Below are positions 18,433 through 29,800 of a DNA stretch of 64,000 bases, in pieces. Position 1 is the stretch's first letter; the number at the start of each line of letters is the position of its first letter. This DNA comes from Lyophyllum atratum (lineage: Eukaryota; Basidiomycota; Agaricomycetes; Agaricales; Lyophyllaceae), in assembly GCA_014905825.1 (NCBI GenBank), contig JACGCN010000031.1, positions 310,001 to 374,000 on the forward strand. Direction: 5' to 3'. Below the pieces are notes generated by a model. The model did not search any database. It saw only the letters and a program-made list of their open reading frames with translations, and was not told the DNA's origin. A program made the translations under genes and the position numbers.

Positions 18433-20071
18433 TTACTCAAGTATCAAGCTGTACGGTGTACCAGGGTGCGGACTCGAGGGTAAGAACATACCATAGGGAG
18501 CAAGGGCCTCCCAATCATCCACACCATTGGCACTTGAAGAGGAAGAAGTGGAAAAGGAAGCATCGGATATAGACATGTCGGTGAATAGGGATGGCTGGGA
18601 TGATGGCGTTGCCGAGGCGTGTGACGATGTCGATGGCCCAAGATCTGTTATGTTCTGTTGTCGCAGTCGAGCCAACTGCAACTCATGTTGCAATCGCATC
18701 TTTTCCATCTTTGCCTCGTGCTTCACCCGTCGCTTGTCTGCCCTCTCCTCTTTCTTACTCTCTATCATCGCCAGCTTTGCCTGAAGAATTGCCTTCTCCG
18801 ATTCCACCTTCACCCGTGCCGCAGCCTCCACCTTAGTCCTCGCAAGATCCAACTCTTTCTGGCGACTAACTTCTTCAGCCTGAGCGATAGCGGTGAATTC
18901 CTCCATCTTGGACTTCTTCGCAGGAGGCTTCCCAGGGACTGCCGGCTTAGATGTCCCAGCTCGCGCGGGTGTCTTCCCTCCTAGAGCCTCCTCAAGCTTG
19001 CGCTTTGCGTTGCCGGCCACAGTGATGTCTGAAACCTCAGGCTTGATGGGTGTAGCATGAGTCGGAGGAGGCAGCTTTGGTGTGGCGAGGGCCTCTGCTG
19101 CCAGCAAGGATGGGTGCGGGAGATCATCGTCATCGTCGGCAGGTGAGTTATCATCTGATATGTCAATCTCTCCTATGATCTCAACCTCCCCATCGCCAGT
19201 CGCCAGTGCCGACATCTCAATTTCGGTGCCACTATGTCCTATCCCCGTGGGTACGAGGTTCGGCCGCTCAGCGATGAGATCTTTCATATCAAAAAACCAT
19301 GGACAGATTTCCTTGATTGCCTCTAGAAGGGACACCGGTGAGTTGTTTGCATTTCCGCGACGTGTACACATACTCACTCCACTTATTAGTGAGCTTATTA
19401 TCTTGGGTCATGTCGATATCACTCTCGCGAACTATTCCAGCGCCCGTCTCACCCATCTCCGCCATGTAACCTCGTGTTATTTCCCCCATCCTATGTAACG
19501 TGAAAGTGAGTCCTGTGTGTTGCTCGTTACAGACAAATGAGGTACCTCTTCAACCTGTTCTTTATCTTCTCAGCCCATGCATTACGAAGCTTAGAAGCCG
19601 TTTTTGGGTTGGTCTTCTGTGCATCGACGACGGCCTGGATTGATGGCCCGTACTTCGCATGTGCCTCGAAGACAAGAACAGCAAGATCCCAGTGCCAGTC
19701 CGTCTTGCTTCTACCTCCACCATGAGTTGTCGAGGCATGGGCACCCGGGGACGGGAACAGACCCTGTTTGATGTCCTTGTCGTCGGTTATCGACGCAATC
19801 AGCTTCTCCGTCAAACCTTTTTCGGTCCAGCTGTGGCCGAGGTCAACTCTCGTGGGTGTTGCATCACGCTACGTGGGACTCACTCAAGTTTAGATGCTTC
19901 TGCCGCAGCCTGGCCAGCTGCTCTAGTCTTCCCTCGGGTCGTCGGCGCCTCTTCTAGATCGGGAGACCCCTCAATGTGGTCCTCATTTCGAGCCTTCTTG
20001 CCTCGTGACTTTGCTGGAGTCTTCGGCCCTGGCTTAGACGTCGACTTGGCAGCCCCTTTTTTCGGTGGCAT
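18433..20071 (-). CDS. PIF/Harbinger Myb/SANT-like accessory protein
   Basis: Exons on the minus strand 20071-19884, 19830-19546, 19490-19378 and 19322-18433 join in phase to 491 residues. The N-terminus is Lys/Pro-rich. Next comes a trihelix/Myb-like DNA-binding domain with Trp-Thr-Glu-Lys-Gly-Leu-Thr and, across an intron, Trp-Lys-Ala-Ile-Lys-Glu-Ile-Cys-Pro-Trp-Phe-Phe, typical of the second ORF of these elements. An acidic stretch and a long charged coiled-coil (about residues 300-400) follow. In the superfamily this protein binds subterminal DNA and helps bring the transposase to the nucleus. An in-frame ATG 36 bp further upstream (20107) is a possible alternative start. Confidence 0.85.
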
Positions 20072-20347
20072 GGGTTGAAGCAGAAAGGAGGTCAAAGATG
20101 GTTGCAAGCTTGTATGAACACGCGCAGGAGATGGAACGTGTCTTGGAAAAGATGTTTTAATTTTATTTAAATAAATATTTTTATCGAAAACACCAAATTG
20201 CCCATGTTAACGAGAACCAGAGAGCAAGAACCGGCCGGTTCTTGAGCAGAACCAACTACAGGAGTTGGTTCACCGGTTCTCGAGATCTCGGTTCCTCCCA
20301 CGGTTCTGGGCCAAAAATCCCTTCCAGAACCGACTTCAAAACCAACC

Positions 20348-20385
20348 TCAGAACCGGCCCAGAACCGGCCACTCTGACTCCCCCT
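20348..20385 (-). repeat. Right terminal inverted repeat of the PIF element
   Basis: Reverse complement of the left repeat at 16328-16365, ending ...CTCTGACTCCCCCT before the ATT target duplication. Confidence 0.9.
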
Positions 20386-20388
20386 ATT

Positions 20389-21006
20389 GCTGTCAAACAA
20401 AATACGGGAGAAAGCGCTAAGTGAATGATCAACTGTTCACCAGACATGTCGGCATTGTTCGAGATTTCCGGACAGAAAGCTTGCGACATGAGGCGAACTT
20501 CGAACCGGCTGCAACCCATTAAAAATGGACTCACGGAAGCAATAGGGAATCTCACAGTAGCGGATTTGAGGCGAATTTGGGCTGGTTTTTCAGTTGGGTT
20601 TGAGACCCTCAACCTCGAAAACCAGGACCTTGGGGTCTTCGTGGCTGATCTCGACTGGAGAGGAGTCATGAGTAGAAAAATCCCGATTTCGTTCCGACCG
20701 GTCACCACCCTATCTGTGAAGTGCGCAACAGGCAGATCTTCAAGAATTTTTTGAGATGCAGTGATGAAGAGCGATATCGACGATCAGTGTGACGAGAGGA
20801 CCTGGAGTTGATCTTCACCTATCTTCACCCATTCAGGAGCTCCAACACAAGGCAAAACACCCCCACGATCATGCCACCGTGATATTTCTTGTTCATGGTC
20901 TGTTCATGGTCACTCGGCGCTGAGTGAAGAGCCTCGAGTCGACTATACTGTGACCCTCTCTCGACACGGTGTACATACGTCAATCTCCACAGACGCAAAT
21001 ATCTAG
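20389..21006. other. Upstream region of kinase C
   Basis: The last ~70 bp (from GCCTCGAGTCGACTATAC, about 20930) match the promoter of kinase B (about 14264 on). The remaining ~550 bp hold no gene I can support. Confidence 0.5.
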
Positions 21007-21103
21007 ATGAATAAAGATACCCAGGTTTGTTTTTTCAACATAACAGTGTTTCGATCGAAGACTAAACATTTGCAGTACCGGCGAGGTAACCTTGATTCTC
21101 TCC

Positions 21104-21245
21104 TGTTGGAATACGATCTCGCGTGCCTGAGAAAGGAGATCTCTTCCGTGATTGTCGTGGTTCAGGGTCAAGAATGTCTAAAGTAAATACATGTAAATAA
21201 ACGCTAAATATCCCGATTTCCTCGAGAACGACCCAATTCCTAACA
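21104..21245 (+). repeat. 5' LTR of TRIM (142 bp)
   Basis: TG...CA ends; identical by eye to 21866-22007. Confidence 0.88.
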
Positions 21246-21865
21246 CTCCCACTCGGTCTCGAGGTAATCCAGTAGCTAGAAAATCATGAATATGATGAGG
21301 TCCACCAAAACTGTGTCGCTCCCACGTTCCTCCTGGTCCCAACTTCTCCCAAGCCTGATCCATCAAAACTTGAATACTTACCAAACATCCGGCTCCCACA
21401 GACTTTTAGACCCTTAGTCTCTAGAGTCCTCCAATCCTCCCCATCGGCTGGCATTAACACAAAGTGTCCATCAGCAACCCAACTTCACAACTCCTTCGTC
21501 ATTCCGTCGTTCCAAAAGTTGTCGATAACCGTGACACATACGTGACCGTGACAAATTTTCCGTTCCGGTTTCCGTTCCGTGCCTCGCTCGAGGGCTTCCA
21601 TATCGTCGAGTTCCTTTGCCTCAGTACAGTCGAGGACTTCCGTTGCGCCAGTACAATCGGCGGCTTCCGTGCTCCAGTACAATCGGAGTCTTCCCGTGCG
21701 CCAGTGCGGTCGGCGGCTTTCGATTCCTGCCCCTGGACTCTCGGGGACTTCTGAGTGCATCGTCCAATGGCCTCCTGACCTGAGGGCTTTCCGGTTTGTT
21801 CCCACGTGAAGGGCCTTCGTGGGGGTCAACAGCAACAACGCAGGGCAAGTCCGGGGCCCATAACC

Positions 21866-22007
21866 TGTTGGAATACGATCTCGCGTGCCTGAGAAAGGAG
21901 ATCTCTTCCGTGATTGTCGTGGTTCAGGGTCAAGAATGTCTAAAGTAAATACATGTAAATAAACGCTAAATATCCCGATTTCCTCGAGAACGACCCAATT
22001 CCTAACA
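21866..22007 (+). repeat. 3' LTR of TRIM (142 bp)
   Basis: Second copy of the 142-bp repeat, followed by the TCTCC target duplication. Confidence 0.88.
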
Positions 22008-23744
22008 TCTCCTACAAACCCCAGCGGAATATGTGGATATCTACACACAACGGGTAGCATGGTGGGACTCGGATGACTTGAAGTCTTGGTTCTCTGCCCG
22101 GGGTTATACACTATACACCTGGATTTATTACCAGGGTTGCTCGACCGGTTATACACGCCCTCCCCACGCTGAACCAAGAGAGGACGCGTTTCCATACGCA
22201 CATCAGGGGGGCAAGGACTTTGGTCAATGGAGTGACGCGCCACCTTTGGCTGCGTACGCAGGGGGCAGGGTGAGAACGAATAACAGGGATTGACTGAAAA
22301 GATGCTCATCCGCGCTCTAGCTTGTTGTCGCTTGCGCTCAGGACTCTCAAGGTCGACATGTTGCTATAAAGGTAATAAAAGATGGCACCGAGGAGTATCG
22401 AGTCCTCCGTCACCTCCATGAGCAAGGCGTGTCGACCTCGATGGACGACTTCGAGTGTGTGATACCTATACTCGACCTCCTGCCATACGACGGCTATTGG
22501 TTTGCTGTCATGCCTAGGTCTGTCTGTACACTGCGCTCCTTGAGTTATATAAGAGTCGTCGCATTGATAAGTCCATCAGGTGGGGTGATGATCCTGATCG
22601 CCCAATTGCTCAAAGCATGAGGGAAATCCTGCGGTTCATCCACTGTCTACTAAAGGTGGGTCTGTTTTCGATCAACTCCATGTTTCATCCTGATGGTTTT
22701 CAGGGATTGAATTTTCTCCATGAACATAGAATCGTACATATGGTAGGTTTCATTAAGGGGTCTACCCAAGCAATACTAAAAATCGCCCCAGGACATCAAA
22801 CTAGGGAACATACTTGTCAATCATTTTGGCCGACAAAGCGATGACGACACGAATATGCTTCGCCAAAGCTTAAGATCTCAAAATCGTTTAACCTATGCCT
22901 TGTTCGATTTTGATTGTTCGACGATGTTTCCGCAGTCTTACACGCTTGAGGAATGCCGTTTGCCCTACCAAAGATCATGGAGGACATTATATTTACAAGT
23001 TCCTTCGGATACTTCGCATGGCGAACCAGACTTCGATCCCTTCGCGTTTGATGTTGGTATGTTGGGTGTGATGTTCTGCCATCGGTTCCAGGTAAATTTC
23101 TCCAGCCTTTTCCTCGAGTTCATTTCTATTGACACCGTTGACGATCTAGCATCTTACACCCAAGGTTCCAATGTTGGCACCCCTGTTTGACAGGATGATA
23201 ACTCGTAACATACCTCAGCGCTTTACCGCTGCTGAAGCCCTTCTGTTCTTTGAAGAGCAGGTCTATCCTCAGACAACTGAAAGCCAGCTTGAAGAGGATC
23301 CAGTGACACTGAGGGATAGTAACTTCCGACCGTTCGACTTCTATGATCGATGGGAAGGCCTCGATCCATCTTTTGTGGAAAAATGGGCAGCGTTTCGGGA
23401 GCCCCCTGTTCCGTGGAGGATCCGAGTCTTGCGCTTCATCTGCGCCCGCCTCTGGGGCTACCGCATGGTCGCCTACATTCGGCGAATTTGTCGGGTCTTT
23501 GGTTGATGTCCTCTTTAGGGAGAGCAGATATCAGCCCATTCAATGTTTGGGTAAGGGTCTGGAACATGTGCGCGTAGTTGGTATGTCCGTATGTGAATAT
23601 ACATCCAGCATTAGCGAAGGCGCCCAGCAAATCGGTAAATAGCAAAAATAAATCTCGATGTCTTCAAGAACGGTTCCGTGCGAGTCATGTTAGGCAAGGT
23701 CACACCGGCAAAATATCGAAGGACCCATACTGCACACACTGTGT

Positions 23745-26614
23745 TTAATCACTGTACGTCTCGTCCGACGAATGCTGATCAAGAGTATACACCACCTGCT
23801 CCAGGCTCGAGGCTAGGGCGCTCGGAGCTCCTTCCCCCTCTGGTGCTGCATCGCCCTCGCGTTGGAAGAATGAGTCACCGTAGTTTAGGAGGAGCTCGGT
23901 TCCGGGTGACATGGCGCTCACTGGATGAAACCGAGTTGGAGAGGGGTTGATAATCAGTTGTGGGTCCATGCCGAGAAGATCAAGGGACAGAGGGAGGAAT
24001 GGGGAAAGAAGGGGACAAGAACTTACGAGTGAAGAGCCCGATGCGGTGTTCGCCGTTTACCAATCGCACTGCGGATCTGTGAGTCACGAAGACGAGGGAG
24101 AAGGGGTGTGAGAGAGAGAGGGCACATACCACCGGCGTGGCAGTTAGCGTTTTTGGGGTCGTGGTTGATGAAGCGCGACTCGTTCCCGGCTTTGCTGCTG
24201 TCGATCGATATCATGGGATTGAGTTGGAAAAGGTAACTCCGCCCTCGATGCGTGGACACAAAGCTGCGGAGATTGTAGATGGGTTTTTTTTGAAAGGATG
24301 GAGGCGCGGATGTGGGACTTACTCCCGGCAGATTGAGGTGACCTCGTATACGAGCTCACCGGTGTATTCTATACCGGACAGGCGGGGAGTCAGATGGAGC
24401 GGTCTAGGCATCGAGGTCTTGCATGACGGACCGATGACGAATTCCTCTTCCTTCGCTTCCTCGGCGATATATAGCCCCAACCCCCATGCGCTCTGTCGGA
24501 CCTCTGTGCGCTTTTGAGTGGGCGCACCACACAAAGTCAGCAGACGTGCTGTGCTTCTGACAGGGAAGTGACTCATACCTTGGGTATACCACGTTGTATA
24601 CAAGCATTCTTGCATATATCCGACGACGCGTCTAAGTGATGATGAAAGTTTTTTTAGTTGGGCGGCATGCAGGGCGGGGTATGGAAGATCACGAGCCCAC
24701 CTCTGAGATACGAGGACACAAGGTGAGGCGCCCTAGTCGGATTTTCACTTTGGAGAAAGGAGTGGGTACGGACCTGGCTTCGCACTTGATGCAGAGTTCG
24801 GGATCGCACTCCCGATGCGCGCGATAGCATGGGCAGCGCGAGGTTTTGCATGTGATATGCTGCCTACCTTGCTGCTTAGACTTCGCGCATTGGCATCCCC
24901 GCCACCGGCGGAGGCCTGCATAGAGTAAGTAGCCGCTCATCGTGAAGGATAGAAATGCGACTCATAATCACATTTTCGGTCACACCGGCAGCTCCGCTCA
25001 CAGTGCGCGTCGTTAGCGAAACAGGGGCAGTTGTTATCACAGGGACCTAAATGTGAGCAAGGCCAGTTTCTAAGAAGAAATGTTGGAGATGGTAGGCGGA
25101 TAGAGGTTCTATGGGGTCCTTACGGTGTAAACGATGCGGCGTCGTGGTCTGGGGATTTGCGGCGCGTGAGGAGCAGCGCGTTTTCCATAATAAGAAAATG
25201 TCTACCTTGAAACTGGTGCGCAAGCGGCCTGGCAGGACGACCTTTAGTCACCTTGTCGATAACCTTCGCGAAGACGGAATCTGGGAAAAGGCGTCCCCGG
25301 TGTTTGAATACCTTTCATGAGAGTATTGATTTGTAGTGACATAAGATACTTGGAAGAGAATGCTCGCCTCTTGGCATGGCTTGCGGCAGATGGTCGCTAG
25401 GTCGCATGGCGGCAAGTCTGGAGAGAAGGAGAGGATAGTGGTTAAAGTCTCGACGTCTTCAGCGCTCCAAAATGTGCCCTACATCGTTGTGAGTGAGAAA
25501 CCAGAATTCAAGACGTGAGATTGATCACCATAGCTGGAGCTTTTCCGCGGAGGAAACACTGTGCCCCACACGGTGAATTTACAGAGTCAACGAGAGCATT
25601 CGTAGATATGGTGGGTGGGATGGCCTCAGGCAAAGGCATATCTCCCACTTGCGAGCGTTTAGCTCGATTTAATGTGGATGAGGCAAAGACTTACAGTGTA
25701 CTGTGCAGTAACCGATTACGCAGTTCGCATTGTTGCAGAAGTCGTTCACGAGGTTGGACAATGTCTTTGAAGGGCCCGCGTTGGCGTGGGATGGCATATA
25801 GGGTAGAGGAGACGATATTTCAGGCCATTCCGGAAAGTCGCTATGGACAGGAAGATTAGTTACCCTTGGGAAGACGATGGAATATATATACCGGCGGCGA
25901 CTGGCGGGAAGGATGTTTGAAGTGACGGATTGAGGTAGGACCCCCGTTTCGTCGATATCTTGTAGTGACAATTTATGGGTATCATGAAGTGTGTGCACCG
26001 TCTGCTTCAAAATGACTTGCACTCAGAAATCCAAGCCATTCTGTGAGTTGGTTGGATGGGAATACCAGAAGGGTCAACTTACAGTCAGGATTGCGGTTCT
26101 GCACCTGCCAGTCGAAGTATTTGTAGTCTCCCGCATGGAGGAGGAAATTAAATTTTGGATCGTCGATGAGGGGTATAAATGGCATGTATTCAGAATCATC
26201 CCCGACGTTGATATTCCGGTTCGTGGGCGTACATGCTTCGTAGGCGGCGCACGGTTCTATATGACGTGTGATATCCACAACTTTTGCTGAGACGGTCGTG
26301 GTCCGGGGTTCCCTGCCGCCATGGGTGTAATCCATGATGGTGAAACTTTCACTGTCGGTGTCAGAAGACTGGCTGTCCTCGAGTGATAAGGAGGATACAG
26401 GGAGGGAAACAGAGCTACGAAGTCTAGATGTAGATTGTTCTGTCTGAGGTATTTCTTGAGGAAGAGACCGAGCCAAGGAGTGCAAGGTTCGTAGACAGTG
26501 ATCCTGTTCCCAGACATAGAAGTCGTCCCAAGTCATTTGGTAGACTGTTTTGACCAGATCAGCCTTAGTGGAGTCTTGCAGAGAGGTCGCCGAAGCCATA
26601 GCATCGAGGATCAT
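23745..26614 (-). CDS. Enhancer-of-zeste (EZH2/KMT6)-type histone H3K27 methyltransferase
   Basis: Catalytic subunit of PRC2, expected to methylate H3K27 and silence chromatin. On the minus strand, exons start at ATG 26614 (exon 1 to 26083), then 26015-25695, 25647-25529, 25478-25350, 25311-25206, 25046-24972 and 24915-24774, followed by SET exons. Motifs in order are Phe-Cys-Asn-Asn-Ala-Asn-Cys, Cys-Gly-Ala-Gln-Cys-Phe, Asp-Leu-Pro-Pro-Cys-Asp-Leu-Ala, then pre-SET CXC (Gly-Pro-Cys-Asp-Asn-Asn-Cys-Pro-Cys...Arg-Glu-Cys-Asp-Pro-Glu-Leu-Cys). The SET domain has Glu-Tyr-Thr-Gly-Glu-Leu, Ser-Arg-Phe-Ile-Asn-His, Val-Asn-Gly-Glu-His-Arg-Ile-Gly and Glu-Leu-Leu-Leu-Asn-Tyr-Gly. The exon join between CXC and SET (about 24590-24700) is uncertain by phase. 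Stop TAA is at 23745. A partial dead copy lies at 13-14 kb. Confidence 0.85.
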
Positions 26615-26802
26615 AGACTACAGTGTGGCGGGTCCTAGCTTCAGTATTTATGTTCACCGAGGGTCAGTTTATGCTTGAACACACCTCGGATATTTTTGGC
26701 GGATCGGGCCCGTGGCTTACGTAATTCAAGCCAACCATTTTTTGTTTTGGACGTTTGTGACTTGCTAATCAAGGTCATTTACCCGACTTTCTTTACTCCA
26801 TC
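26615..26802. promoter_or_regulatory. Shared divergent promoter of the EZH2-like gene and BRR2
   Basis: Only 188 bp separate the two start codons, which point away from each other, so both promoters must lie here or overlap the first exons. No clear TATA element was seen. Confidence 0.4.
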
Positions 26803-29800
26803 ATGGCTGGTAGACCTGATCTCTCTGGCTACAACTATGGGGCCATCTCGTCGCTGGTCCTGACGGCGGACAGGTCAGCTTTACCACGAAGAGACAAGGA
26901 GCCAGATGGCGCCCCAACTTCGCTCGCTGGCCGAATTGACCCCCGCGAAATGGGCTCGCGGGTCATTCGCCAGGCTCCAAAAGATCTCGACAAGAAGAAA
27001 AAGAAGGTTACAGACCGCCACGACGCCTCTGAGAAGCAAGCAGCGAAGCGGAAAGCTGAGCTTGGCTTCGGGTATACTGATATCATCGAGGCGACCCAGG
27101 ATGTAGAGGGCCTCACGTACCGACCACGCACCGCTGAAACACGCGAAGTTTACGAACTCATTCTTTCTTCTGTCCACACTGCCCTCGGCGACCAGGCCCA
27201 GGACATCGTGCGCAGCGCTGCCGACACCGTGTTGGAGACGCTCAAGAACGAGAATATGAAGGACTTCGACAAAAAGAAGGAAATCGAGGAGGTTCTTGGG
27301 AACGTGTCGAACGAGCATTTCTCTCAGCTTGTTAGTCTGGCGAAGAAGATCACAGATTATGGTGCTGAGGATGAGACGATGGTGGATCCCGGCATGGAGC
27401 GGAAGGATGCTGAAATTGATGACGAGGTCGGTGTTGCCGTCGTCTTTGACGAAGAGGAGCAGGAAGAGGAGGATGAGGAAGGGTTTGAGATCAGGGAGGA
27501 GTCGGAGGATGAAGAGGAAGAAAAGGAGGCGCCAGAGGGACCAGGAGAAGAGGCAGAGGAGAGTGATGATGAGATGGTGATAGGTGGCGACTCATCCCAA
27601 GTCAGAGCTGCGAAAACCGACCAAGACATCGTCTCTCCTCATTTTATCGACGGCTTCTGGGTCCAACGGCAGATTTCAGAAATTTATCCTGACCCCGTCA
27701 CTGCTGCCGATAAAGCTGCCTCCGTCCTGTCCATTCTCGGGTCGGAATCAAGTCTGCGCGACGTCGAGAACCAGCTTATGGAGCTCTTCGAGTACCAAAG
27801 CTTTCACATCATCACCAAGTTCCTCAAAAACCGCGATGTCATCGTCTGGTGTACCAAGCTCATGCGCAGCGACGCTGACGAGCGTGTCAATGTCGAGGTT
27901 GCGATGCGGGAGAAGGGTGTTGGTTGGATTCTGCGGGAGCTCGCTGGGGACCGCCAGGCTAAGGCACGCGACGATGCCATGGACGTCGACCAAAAGCCCG
28001 AGGTTCCTAAGACCGCCACCCTCGCCCCCGGCTCTACTGTCCAGCCCAAGCGCACAGTCGATCTTGAGAGTATGGCGTTCAGCCAAGGCGGCCATCTCAT
28101 GTCGAACAAGAAATGCAAACTCCCCGACGGTTCTTTCAAACGCGCGAAGAAGGGTTACGAGGAGATTCATGTCCCGGCGCCGAAGCAGAAACCGCCTGTG
28201 GAAGGCGAACTCGTTCCTATCACGGACATGCCTGCCTGGTCACGAGCTGCTTTCACTGTGCCTAAGCTTAATCGGATCCAGAGCAAGCTATACCCCGTCG
28301 CTTTTGGGACTGATGAACCTATCCTTCTGTGTGCTCCTACTGGTGCTGGAAAGGTACGTTTTACACTCAAACCCAATATATATTCTGCTGACGTCCCGAT
28401 CCCAGACAAACGTTGCCATGCTTACGATACTGAATGAGCTCGGGAAGCACCGCGACGAAGAGACCGGCAACTTTGATCTGGATGCGTTCAAGGTCGTCTA
28501 CGTCGCGCCCATGAAGGCTCTCGTGCAGGAAATGGTCGGCAACTTTACCGCCCGCCTCAAAGTCTTCGGAATCAAGGTCGGCGAGTTAACTGGAGACTCT
28601 CAGATGACGAAGCAGCAGATCGCGGAGACCCAGATCATTGTCACGACCCCCGAAAAATGGGATGTCATCACACGCAAGAGCACGGACACCAGCTACACGA
28701 ACCTTGTGCGCCTCCTCATCATCGACGAAATCCATCTACTCCATGACGAGCGTGGGCCAGTCCTAGAGAGCGTTGTCGCCCGTACTATCAGGCGGATGGA
28801 ACAGACTTCCGAGTATGTCCGTCTCGTCGGTCTTTCCGCAACCCTCCCGAATTACCAGGACGTTGCGACCTTCCTCCGTGTCGACGAGTCGAAGGGGCTG
28901 TTCTACTTCGATGCATCGTACAGGCCCTGTGGACTTCAACAACAGTTCATCGGTGTCACGGAGAAGAAGGCGATCAAGCGGTACCAGATCACTAACGAGG
29001 TGTGCTACGAGAAGGTGCTCGACCAGGCGGGGAAAAACCAAACGCTCGTCTTCGTACACTCGCGGAAGGAGACAGCCAAGACAGCGAGGTTCCTGCGCGA
29101 CATGGCCATCGAGAAAGAGACGATCACGCAGTTTGTCAAGCCCGACGGCGCGGTTCGCGAGATCCTCACTGAGGAGGCCAACAATGTCAAGGACGCCAAC
29201 CTGCGCGATCTTCTCCCCTTCGGGTTCGGTATCCATCATGCGGGGATGACGAGGGAGGACCGTGGCCTCGTGGAGGAGCTGTTCGCCGACGGCTCGGTGC
29301 AGGTGCTCGTGTGCACAGCGACGCTTGCGTGGGGTGTCAATCTCCCCGCGCATACGGTCATTATCAAGGGCACGCAGATTTATAACCCGGAGAAGGGTCG
29401 CTGGGTCGAGTTGTCGTCCCAGGACGTGCTGCAGATGCTCGGACGCGCCGGTCGTCCACAGTATGATACGTATGGAGAGGGCATCATCATCACCAACCAC
29501 TCCGAGCTGCAGTATTATCTGAGTTTGCTCAACCAGCAGCTCCCCATCGAGTCGCAGTTCGTGTCCAAACTGGCCGATAACTTGAATGCGGAGATTGTGC
29601 TGGGCACGATCAGGAATCGCGACGAGGCTGTGCAATGGCTGGGTTACACCTATCTGTAAGTCGCTTATTCTATTTTCTGCTGCCTGGGAGTTAGCTGAGT
29701 GTTTTTGATTAGCTATGTGCGGATGCTCAAGTCGCCTGGCCTGTATGGTGTCGGCGTCGACTACCAGGACGATGATCTGGGTTTGATCCAGAAGCGTGCC

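Larger units (their letters stand above)
16328..20385. mobile_element. Autonomous PIF/Harbinger DNA transposon (4058 bp)
   Basis: Both ends carry a perfect terminal inverted repeat of about 38 bp starting AGGGGGAGTCAGAGTGGCCG, with similarity continuing further inward. The element is flanked by a 3-bp direct repeat ATT (16325-16327 and 20386-20388), the duplication size of PIF/Harbinger elements. Inside are the two genes typical of the superfamily, a DDE nuclease on plus and a Myb/SANT-like protein on minus, both with intact frames after splicing. Completeness suggests recent activity. Confidence 0.9.
21104..22007 (+). mobile_element. TRIM: 904-bp non-autonomous LTR element inside kinase C
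   Basis: Identical 142-bp direct repeats at 21104-21245 and 21866-22007 begin TGTTGGAATACG and end CCTAACA (TG...CA). The whole is flanked by a 5-bp duplication TCTCC (21099-21103, 22008-22012). The 620-bp interior has no gag or pol frame, which fits a terminal-repeat retrotransposon in miniature. It contains an imperfect tandem array of ~26-33 bp units with CCAGTACAATCGG at about 21620-21725. Identical LTRs indicate a very recent insertion. It must have borrowed reverse transcriptase and integrase from another element. The primer-binding site is not obvious. Confidence 0.88.
21007..23506 (+). pseudogene. Kinase-like gene C, split by a TRIM insertion in exon 2
   Basis: A near-identical duplicate of gene B. 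Exon 1 is 21007-21024 (Met-Asn-Lys-Asp-Thr-Gln), followed by a 51-bp intron. Exon 2 starts at 21076, reads through Asn-Leu-Asp-Ser-Leu and is broken at 21103/21104 by the 904-bp element. It resumes at 22013 with Gln-Thr-Pro-Ala-Glu-Tyr in the frame expected once the element and one copy of TCTCC are removed. The later exons keep Val-Ala-Ile-Lys, Val-His-Met-Asp-Ile-Lys and Asp-Phe-Asp, with the same intron positions as B and no stop that I can see. The gene is therefore intact except for the insertion. A shortened protein from a downstream ATG (22033) would keep most of the kinase fold. Confidence 0.8.

Noticed and set aside
25124..25148. Possible 25-nt exon in the EZH2-like gene
   Set aside because: It breaks the reading frame into the pre-SET Gly-Pro-Cys-Asp motif; a single 159-bp intron (25205-25047) keeps the frame.
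27357..27629. Long minus-strand frame rich in Ser
   Set aside because: Shadow of the Glu/Asp-rich region of BRR2 on the other strand.
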